Assembly (NCBI GenBank): GCA_947491605.1 | Contig: CANLJW010000030.1 | Coordinates: 1 to 12,169, forward strand | Reading direction: 5' to 3' | DNA from: UBA7398 sp947491605 | GTDB taxonomy: Bacteria; Actinomycetota; Actinomycetes; Nanopelagicales; Nanopelagicaceae | DNA length: 12,169 nucleotides | Shown here: in pieces, positions 7,059 through 12,169 of the stretch | How positions within the stretch are numbered: the first letter of the stretch is position 1 | How the letters are laid out: each line of letters begins with the position of its first letter | Notes under the pieces: generated by a model | Seen by the model: the letters and a program-made list of their open reading frames with translations, nothing else | What the model was told of the DNA's origin: nothing | Databases searched by the model: none | Position numbers and translations under genes: made by a program

Positions 7059-8596
7059 ACAAAACTTTCTAATACTTTAGATTTACGAATACCGTAAAGT
7101 GAAATTGAAGCCACTAATAAAAAGATAACTACTGAGATCGCGCTGGCTAGGCCGAGATCTTGGGTAAACGAACCAAATGCAATTTGATAGGTATAGCTAA
7201 TCAAAATATCGGTAGCGCCAGCGATATCACCGTCAAGAGTGCTCTTAGGACCGCCACCAGTTAATAAATAAATGAGATTAAAGTTATTGAAATTAAATGC
7301 GAAAGATGCAATCAGAAGTGGCGAAAGAATTCTGAGTAATAGCGGTAACGTAATTTTTGAGAAAATTTGGCGTGGGGTTGCGCCATCAATGGCTGCAGCC
7401 TCATTTAATTCAGATGGGATGGCTTGCAAAGCTCCACTAGATACTAAATAGAAATATGGGAAGCCCAGCCAGAGATTTACCACAATTACTGCAACTCTTG
7501 CGAAAGTTACGCTTTGAAACCATGCGATATTCGTGCCAAGCAATTGATTAATGGCACCGAACTCGGTATTAAACATACCGCCCCAAATCAAAATACTCAT
7601 CACGCTCGGCATTGCATAAGGCAAAATCAAAATTGAACGATAAATCCGACGACCACGGATCGGTTTATTAAGCGCAAGTGCCAGCAATAAGCCAAATGCA
7701 AAAGAAGTTAAAACGCTAGATACTGCAAAAACTATAGTCCAGATGAAAACTCTAATTAGCGGCTCTCGAACTTTAGGATCAAGCAGGAGTTTGCTGTAAT
7801 TTTCAAACCAAATTGGAGCACGCCATCCCGGCTCTAATATTTCGGTTGGGAGATCGACATTTGCATAATTGCCTTTGCCATTGTCTTTGTATATTGCACC
7901 CGTAGAAATATTCTGAAATGCATCTTTTTCACTTAGGAAATTCAACTTTTGCCGGTAAAGCGCGCCAACATCGAAACCTTCGAGGGCAACGAAATATTCT
8001 GATGTGTAAAAGAATCTGCTCGTGGAAAGTAACTTATCCGCCCCAGCTAATTCTGAATCCGCCAAAGCTTTAAAATTGGGAGCTTGCGTAGCAACTTGAT
8101 ATTGATTCAATTTTAGATCCGCTGCATTTAAATCAAATCTTTCTTTATATGTTGCAATAAAGTATTGTTTTTTCACAGTGTCAGAGGCCAAAATAGCCGA
8201 TTCACTTCCATTATATTTTCCGACAATAATGTCGAAGGTAGAGCCGCTTGCATCTGGTTCAATTGCTAACTTTTGAATCTGAGTTATAGCTTCAGTTTTG
8301 CCGATATAATTTCCGGTTTTGTAATTGTAAGTAGACATAGTCAAAGTAAAGACAATCGGCGCAACTACAAACCCAAGTAAGAAAATTAATCCCGGGTAAA
8401 AGAATTTAAGTGGAATTGAAACTTTAGTTAAGTAAGTAAAGTTGAGTCCGATAACTACTAATATTAAAAATATTCCGATTACATATTGTTTTTGACCAAA
8501 AGCACTAAGTGCTAACAAAATAAGAAGTGCAGATATTATGGAAAGTGAAATTACCTTAAAAGTAAAAGCTAATTTCCCTCTAAAGAAGGCAACCAT
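7055..8596 (-). CDS. malF: maltose/maltodextrin-type ABC transporter permease MalF with large extracytoplasmic loop
   Basis: Permease partner of MalG. At 513 residues it is nearly the size of E. coli MalF (514 from memory) and longer than the ~300-residue MalF homologues usual in actinobacteria. Three N-terminal helices (about 12-33, 38-56, 67-88) are followed by about 190 mostly polar residues (89-280). These should face outward, as the P2 domain does in E. coli, though I cannot show sequence homology to P2. Five more helices follow. The coupling loop is ELNEAAAIDGATPRQIF (396-412), and LTGGGPKSTLDGD (445-457) is typical of the family. A weak purine-rich stretch (GGCGGAAA) lies rather far upstream of the ATG. 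The gene is separated from malE by 113 bases containing a strong hairpin and joined to malG by ATGA. Confidence 0.92.
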   Translation of the reverse strand: MVAFFRGKLAFTFKVISLSIISALLILLALSAFGQKQYVIGIFLILVVIGLNFTYLTKVSIPLKFFYPGLIFLLGFVVAPIVFTLTMSTYNYKTGNYIGKTEAITQIQKLAIEPDASGSTFDIIVGKYNGSESAILASDTVKKQYFIATYKERFDLNAADLKLNQYQVATQAPNFKALADSELAGADKLLSTSRFFYTSEYFVALEGFDVGALYRQKLNFLSEKDAFQNISTGAIYKDNGKGNYANVDLPTEILEPGWRAPIWFENYSKLLLDPKVREPLIRVFIWTIVFAVSSVLTSFAFGLLLALALNKPIRGRRIYRSILILPYAMPSVMSILIWGGMFNTEFGAINQLLGTNIAWFQSVTFARVAVIVVNLWLGFPYFYLVSSGALQAIPSELNEAAAIDGATPRQIFSKITLPLLLRILSPLLIASFAFNFNNFNLIYLLTGGGPKSTLDGDIAGATDILISYTYQIAFGSFTQDLGLASAISVVIFLLVASISLYGIRKSKVLESFV

Positions 8597-8640
8597 GGAA
8601 TCTATTTCCGCCTTTTTATAAATGCTTCACTTAATAAGAA

Positions 8641-8674
8641 ACAGTATGGGCGGGGAGATCCCCGCCCATACTGT
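8641..8674 (-). terminator. strong intercistronic hairpin / partial terminator between malE and malF
   Basis: A perfect inverted repeat: arm ACAGTATGGGCGGGGA (8641-8656), two central bases, and the complementary arm at 8659-8674, giving 16 pairs with a GC-rich core. On the minus strand it starts 35 bases after the malE stop and is followed by TTCTTATTAA (8640-8631), as in a Rho-independent terminator. The plus-strand side has no T tail, so the polarity suits the mal operon. Inference: most transcripts stop here, or the hairpin blocks 3' decay, raising MalE above MalF, MalG and amylase. Read-through is needed unless malF has its own promoter. Confidence 0.8.
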
Positions 8675-8709
8675 CGAATTACTTACTTAACTTCTAACTT
8701 AGCGATCTA

Positions 8710-9975
8710 TTAAAGATCTGCTTGGCCAGAAATTACGTTTGTCTTCCAGATTGCAGAGAGCTTACGAGCTTCTTTAACTGAATCTTTTCCATCTACTAGA
8801 ACTGCAGTCCAATAAGCTGGAGCTGAATCCCAATAGCTTGCGCCGCCCTTATTGTTATTAAGGAATGCACCAATTTGTGGAATGCCTGCAAGTGATGCTG
8901 ATGATCCGAAGCCCTTTTGGGCATCAGAGACAATTGAGCTTGATTGCGCACCCTTTTCAGCAGGTGGACGCTTCTCATATGTCTGGTAGGCAACTTGGCC
9001 AGCAGTTGATGCAAATAGGTTCACAAGGAGTGACTTTGCAGCAGCTTCTGTTCCATGCTTTGCAGCATAGCTAGTTAGAAGTGCACCGCTTACGCTACCG
9101 AACATCTTGCCGTAAGTTCCAGCAGTTGTACCTGGTATTGGCATTAAGTTCATTGTGAATCCTTTAGCAACATAATCTGCCCATTCCCAGTTACCAATAA
9201 CAGCAAATGGAACAGTTCCGGCTAGGAAGTTATCTTTGCAACCAGTATCTGTTGCTGGGAAGAAGCCATTGCTCTTCTTATTGCTATCAAGTAAATAAGT
9301 TTTTACATTGTTTCCAAATACTGATGGATTGAAAGATTGACCGTAATTTACAGTTCCATCTTTCTTCATCAAATATGCATCAGCACCGAGAGCGGAAAAC
9401 ACTCCATGAGCGCCCCATGACATACCGCCACCGGCAACGCAAAGTCCGGCCTTTAGACCTTTAGCAACTTTGTTAGCTTTGTAGTAAGTAACCATGTCGC
9501 CGAAAGAAGTTGGCTTAGTTGTTACTAACTTGGTGTTGTAGATCATTGCTACGTTATTAATATCTAGTGGAATTCCGTAAAGCTTTCCTTTGTAGGAAAG
9601 GTCGAAGAATTGTGATGCATTGAATTGTGCTTTAACAGCAGCAGTCAAAGTGATTGGAGCAAGCTTTCCGCTCTTTGCACCAGTTGGTACCCAGTCATTT
9701 GCACCAACAATAATGTCTGGTCCAGTTAGATCTGTGGCAGCATCAACAGCAGCTTTTAGAGCATCAAAGCTTGAGAATGTACGGATAACAACTTTATATC
9801 CGGCAACCCAATCGCCTTTTGCTGCGATTACTTTAGTTAAGTTTGGTCCACGAGATTCATCGGCCCAAACCAAAATTTCTGTGCTTGCTGCGTGCACTGG
9901 TGTTAAAGAAACACCAAAGCTCACTGCAAGTGCTAGTGAAACCACTAACGCCTTGAGGGATTTACCTTTACGCAT
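8710..9975 (-). CDS. malE: maltose/maltodextrin-type extracellular solute-binding protein MalE
   Basis: Binding protein of the CUT1 importer, first gene of the malE-malF-malG-amylase operon. It is 421 aa. A Sec signal peptide occupies residues 1-29 (RKGKSLK, hydrophobic core, PVHA before ASTE), with a predicted signal peptidase I site and no lipobox cysteine. This is unusual for a Gram-positive binding protein, so the mature protein may be free or held in another way. Family features include the early strand EILVWADES (33-41), GPDIIVGANDWV (85-96), GKLYGIPLDINNVAMIYN (130-147) and PFAVIGNWEW (256-265). The mature protein has two cysteines (179 and 246) that could form a disulfide. A good Shine-Dalgarno AGGAG (9980-9984 on the minus strand) lies 4 bases before the ATG. 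The amylase in the operon points to maltodextrins, but the ligand is not proved by sequence. Confidence 0.92.
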   Translation of the reverse strand: MRKGKSLKALVVSLALAVSFGVSLTPVHAASTEILVWADESRGPNLTKVIAAKGDWVAGYKVVIRTFSSFDALKAAVDAATDLTGPDIIVGANDWVPTGAKSGKLAPITLTAAVKAQFNASQFFDLSYKGKLYGIPLDINNVAMIYNTKLVTTKPTSFGDMVTYYKANKVAKGLKAGLCVAGGGMSWGAHGVFSALGADAYLMKKDGTVNYGQSFNPSVFGNNVKTYLLDSNKKSNGFFPATDTGCKDNFLAGTVPFAVIGNWEWADYVAKGFTMNLMPIPGTTAGTYGKMFGSVSGALLTSYAAKHGTEAAAKSLLVNLFASTAGQVAYQTYEKRPPAEKGAQSSSIVSDAQKGFGSSASLAGIPQIGAFLNNNKGGASYWDSAPAYWTAVLVDGKDSVKEARKLSAIWKTNVISGQADL

Positions 9976-9997
9976 TTTTCTCCTAAATTAATCTAAT

Positions 9998-10021
9998 TTG
10001 CCATTACGAGGGGTAAGGCAA
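9998..10021 (-). repeat. inverted repeat in the malE leader
   Basis: TTGCC(A)TTAC - GAGGG - GTAAGGCAA (plus strand) gives nine pairs with one bulged base and a five-base loop. It ends 22 bases before the malE start, just ahead of the Shine-Dalgarno region. It could be an operator for a sugar regulator, or a leader hairpin affecting stability or ribosome access. It has no T run, so it is a poor terminator for citA. No regulator gene is present in the window. Confidence 0.4.
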
Positions 10022-10090
10022 TACATAATTAAAGTCCATTCAGGTGGCTTAAATCAACTCAGACACTTAAGGAGGCACCCATTTAAAGGT

Positions 10091-10099
10091 TTTATATCA
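10091..10099 (-). promoter_or_regulatory. candidate extended -10 promoter of the mal operon
   Basis: Read on the minus strand, the site is TGATATAAA: an extended TGn followed by TATAAA, close to the TATAAT consensus. No good -35 is seen, which an extended -10 can tolerate. It lies about 40 bases after the citA stop and would give malE a leader of roughly 105-110 bases containing the inverted repeat at 9998-10021. A second, weaker pair (TTGATT, 18 bases, TTTAAT) lies closer to malE. Confidence 0.4.
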
Positions 10100-10136
10100 A
10101 ATTGTCGTAACAGAAGTGATTGCTGAAATCTGGAGT

Positions 10137-11252
10137 TTAGTTGTGGACCCCTGGAACCGAACTATCCCAACCCTGAACTTCTTCCGGCTTTCGTGGACCC
10201 TTTCCAATATATCTAGCCGATGGCCGAATCAATCTGCCGGTGCGCTTCTGTTCCAAAATATGTGCAGACCATCCCGCAGTACGTGCCGCAGTAAACATTG
10301 TTGTGAATAGATGTGAAGGAATCTCGGCAAAATCCAAAATAATTGCAGCCCAGAATTCTACGTTAGTTTCAAGTACTCGATCTGGTTGGCGTTCGCGAAG
10401 TTCTTTAAGCGCAGCTTTTTCTAAAGCTTCAGCAACTTCGTAACGTGGCGCATTTAATTCTTTTGCAGTGCGACGCAAAGTGCGAGCTCTTGGATCTTCG
10501 GCTCGGTAAACCCGATGACCAAATCCCATCAACCGTTCATGACGATCTAACAATCCTTTTACATATCCGGTTGCATCTCCGGTTTTCTCAACTTCTTCAA
10601 TCATATGTAGAACGCGTGACGGTGCGCCACCATGTAACGGGCCAGACATTGCACCGATTGCACCTGAAAGTGCTGCAGCTACATCTGCGCCAGTTGATGC
10701 AATTACGCGAGCGGTAAATGTTGAAGCATTCATTCCATGTTCAGCAGCGGATACAAAGTAAGCATCAACAGCTCTAACATGTTGTGGATCTGGTTCACCG
10801 CGCCAACGAATCATCATTCGCTCTATAACTGTATTAGCTTTATCAATTTCAGATTCTGGAACGGCAGGCAGCACAACACCTCGAGCTGCTTGCGCTAAAT
10901 AAGAAAGCACCATTACCGATGCCCGCGCTAAATTGCTGCGTGCTTCAACATCATCAATATCTAAAAGTGGTTTTAAACCCCAAGCAGGTGCCAACATAGA
11001 AATCGCTGCTTGCACATCAACGCGCACATCACCAGAGTGAACTGGTAATGGAAATTTTTCGGCGTTCGGTAAACCTGGGTTAAATTCATCATCAACTAAT
11101 AATCCCCATACGTTTCCAAATGAAACGCGGCCAACTAAATCTTCAATATCAACGCCACGATAACGGAGCGCGCTACCTTCTTTATCCGGCTCTGCGATCT
11201 CCGATTCAAAGGCTATTACTCCTTCTAAACCTGGTTTGAAATCATCGCTCAT
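10137..11252 (-). CDS. citA: citrate synthase 2 (short actinobacterial type)
   Basis: Condenses oxaloacetate and acetyl-CoA to citrate at the entry of the TCA cycle; cytoplasmic. The 371 aa length and sequence style match the short actinobacterial citrate synthase 2 (CitA in Mycobacterium), not the ~430-residue GltA. Active-site blocks are EHGMNASTFTARV (171-183, His172), GPLHGGAPSRV (204-214, His207) and GFGHRVYRAEDPRA (243-256, His246). The third catalytic block reads NVEFWAA, with Glu299 where NVDF with Asp is classical. As I recall this Glu is shared by actinobacterial CitA proteins, so it is probably a clade feature and not damage. The C-terminal part HILEQKRTGRLIRPSARY is strongly conserved. 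GGGAGG (11260-11265 on the minus strand) lies 7 bases before the ATG and supports the start. Divergent from pdxH. 2-Methylcitrate synthase is a related alternative, but no prp genes are nearby. Confidence 0.9.
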   Translation of the reverse strand: MSDDFKPGLEGVIAFESEIAEPDKEGSALRYRGVDIEDLVGRVSFGNVWGLLVDDEFNPGLPNAEKFPLPVHSGDVRVDVQAAISMLAPAWGLKPLLDIDDVEARSNLARASVMVLSYLAQAARGVVLPAVPESEIDKANTVIERMMIRWRGEPDPQHVRAVDAYFVSAAEHGMNASTFTARVIASTGADVAAALSGAIGAMSGPLHGGAPSRVLHMIEEVEKTGDATGYVKGLLDRHERLMGFGHRVYRAEDPRARTLRRTAKELNAPRYEVAEALEKAALKELRERQPDRVLETNVEFWAAIILDFAEIPSHLFTTMFTAARTAGWSAHILEQKRTGRLIRPSARYIGKGPRKPEEVQGWDSSVPGVHN

Positions 11253-11343
11253 GATGCCGCCTCCCGAAGAATTTAATTTCCGCTCCCTATTCTGCCGTTA
11301 AAGCCTAGTTCGGTAAAACCACTTGGCTAAAGGTGCCCAAAGT

Positions 11344-12060
11344 ATGAAAGTGACGTTAGATACACCTATGAGCGAAGCGCAAGAACCACCTATCACCGAT
11401 ATCCGTTCCAAGGTTTCGGCAATGCGCCGATCATATGGTGAGGTTGGATTGATCGAGGGCGAACTCGACCAAAATCCAATTTCGCAATTCACGACGTGGC
11501 TCGCAGATGCTGCAGCTAACCCATTTATCGTAGAAGCAAATGCCATGGTGCTTTCAACGGTTCATGATGGTCAACCCACTTCAAGGTCGGTCTTATTAAA
11601 AGATGTAACCGAAAATGGCTTTACTTTTTTTACCAATTATGAATCAGCAAAAGCGATTGATATAGCTACTAACGCCAACGTTTCAATTCTCTTCCCGTGG
11701 TATGCCATGGAGCGCCAAGTTATTGTCTTGGGAAGTGCTTCGAAAATTGCACGTGCGGAGAGCGAGGCTTACTTCGCAACGCGACCATGGTCGAGTCAGA
11801 TTGGCGCATGGGCTAGCCACCAATCAAAACGATTAGCTACCAGAGAAACTTTGGAGAACGCTTACTCCGAATTGACGATTAAATATCCGGAAGGTGCTCC
11901 GGTCCCGACCCCGCCACATTGGGGTGGATACCTTATTGCTCCCTCCAATATCGAATTTTGGCAAGGTAGATATTCCAGATTGCATGATCGAGTTCGATAT
12001 GTGAGAACTGACAACGACGCCGCGAAAACCCAATGGAGCCTGGAAAGGTACTACCCATAG
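11344..12060 (+). CDS. pdxH: pyridoxamine/pyridoxine 5'-phosphate oxidase
   Basis: FMN-dependent, oxygen-using enzyme that oxidises pyridoxamine or pyridoxine 5'-phosphate to pyridoxal 5'-phosphate, serving vitamin B6 salvage. From this start the protein is 238 aa, slightly longer than the usual ~215-225. The split-barrel fold shows RSVLLKD (81-87) and FFTNYESAKA (95-104) at the FMN site, RQVIVLGSA (124-132), RPWSSQIGAWAS (147-158), and the C-terminal EFWQGRYSRLHDRVRY (204-219) ending LERYYP. I prefer the ATG at 11344 because AAAGGTG (11329-11335) lies 8 bases upstream. An in-frame TTG at 11323 adds 7 residues, and the ATG at 11368 would remove 8 and fit the family length better. The neighbours serC, whose product needs PLP, and citA resemble an arrangement I recall from actinobacteria. 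Confidence 0.92.
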   Translation: MKVTLDTPMSEAQEPPITDIRSKVSAMRRSYGEVGLIEGELDQNPISQFTTWLADAAANPFIVEANAMVLSTVHDGQPTSRSVLLKDVTENGFTFFTNYESAKAIDIATNANVSILFPWYAMERQVIVLGSASKIARAESEAYFATRPWSSQIGAWASHQSKRLATRETLENAYSELTIKYPEGAPVPTPPHWGGYLIAPSNIEFWQGRYSRLHDRVRYVRTDNDAAKTQWSLERYYP

Positions 12061-12063
12061 GCT
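12058..12063 (+). promoter_or_regulatory. candidate -10 of a leaderless serC transcript
   Basis: TAGGCT fits TAnnnT and ends exactly 6 bases before the serC ATG, the spacing expected when transcription begins on the start codon. Its first three bases are the pdxH stop codon. No Shine-Dalgarno is seen just before serC. No matching -35 was found, and simple co-transcription with pdxH is the alternative. Confidence 0.35.
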
Positions 12064-12069
12064 ACGCAG

Positions 12070-12169
12070 ATGAGCGAACCGATAATAATTCCAAATAATT
12101 TAAAGCCAGTTGATGGTCGTTTTGGTTGTGGGCCATCAAGAATTCGACCTTCAGTAATCTCAGCATTAA
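12070..12169 (+). CDS. serC: phosphoserine aminotransferase SerC, N-terminal fragment
   Basis: The frame opens with ATG at 12070 and stays open to the window edge (33 codons). The start MSEPIIIPNNLKPVDG followed by RFGCGPSRIRPSVISAL resembles the N-terminus of actinobacterial phosphoserine transaminases, typically IPADLKPADGRFG.GPSKVRP from memory. The enzyme transfers an amino group from glutamate to 3-phosphohydroxypyruvate with PLP in serine synthesis. The start lies 9 bases after the pdxH stop, so the PLP-producing and PLP-using genes are adjacent. The catalytic lysine and most of the protein are outside the window. Confidence 0.82.
   Translation, partial: MSEPIIIPNNLKPVDGRFGCGPSRIRPSVISAL

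Noticed and set aside
8704..8718. Inverted repeat GATCT-ATTAA-AGATC at the malE stop
   Set aside because: Five AT-rich pairs overlapping codons, with a far stronger hairpin just downstream; not convincing as a separate element.
9620..9991. 123-codon open frame antisense to malE
   Set aside because: It lies wholly opposite the well-supported malE signal peptide and N-terminal domain and has no recognisable features; it is a shadow of malE codon use.
10067..10075. Perfect plus-strand Shine-Dalgarno TTAAGGAGG
   Set aside because: No start codon with an open frame follows at a suitable distance on the plus strand, so it does not mark a small gene there. It is discussed only as a possible leader pairing element on the minus strand.
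11323..11343. TTG start at 11323 for pdxH
   Set aside because: The protein is already longer than typical, and AAAGGTG is correctly spaced for the ATG at 11344.
1..12169. tRNA, rRNA, CRISPR, insertion sequence, phage or attachment-site signals
   Set aside because: None seen on reading both strands; no tandem spaced repeats, transposase motifs or tRNA-like cloverleaf, and the coding density leaves little room for them.

Overview
The window looks like chromosomal DNA from a compact, AT-leaning actinobacterium. The best guess is a streamlined freshwater lineage of the Nanopelagicales (acI) type, but this is inference. The evidence is an actinobacterial-style block of short citrate synthase 2 (citA), pdxH and serC; a maltose-type ABC transporter encoded without its own ATPase; a photolyase; very short intergenic gaps; ATGA overlaps; and starts that look leaderless. 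There are no RNA genes, insertion sequences, CRISPR arrays or phage genes, and no gene-free stretch longer than about 160 bases.

Layout. Bases 1-395 (+) are the 3' end of a GGDEF (diguanylate cyclase) gene. Bases 486-1919 (+) encode homospermidine synthase, which converges on a class I-type photolyase (1940-3295, -). The photolyase is divergent from a small alpha/beta-hydrolase esterase (3313-4137, +) across only 17 bases. The esterase tail overlaps that of a secreted GH13 alpha-amylase (4120-6210, -) by 18 bases.

The amylase is the last gene of a four-gene minus-strand operon: malE (8710-9975), malF (7055-8596), malG (6207-7058), amylase. The genes malF-malG and malG-amylase are joined by 4-base ATGA overlaps. 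The malE-malF gap holds a very strong hairpin followed by a T-rich tail. It probably terminates part of the transcription, or protects the malE message, so that binding protein is made in excess. Functionally, the secreted amylase would cut alpha-glucans outside the cell, MalE would capture the oligosaccharides, and MalFG would import them using an ATPase encoded elsewhere (MsiK-like, inferred).

Bases 10137-11252 (-) encode citrate synthase 2. It is divergent from pdxH (11344-12060, +), which is followed after 9 bases by the first 33 codons of serC, cut by the window edge.

Most of the window is ordinary metabolism and I see no clear undescribed system. The points most worth checking are: the malE-malF hairpin; a MalE without a lipobox paired with a MalF that has an E. 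coli-like large extracytoplasmic loop; a photolyase with Tyr where the distal Trp of the electron-transfer chain is expected; and the possible leaderless promoters.
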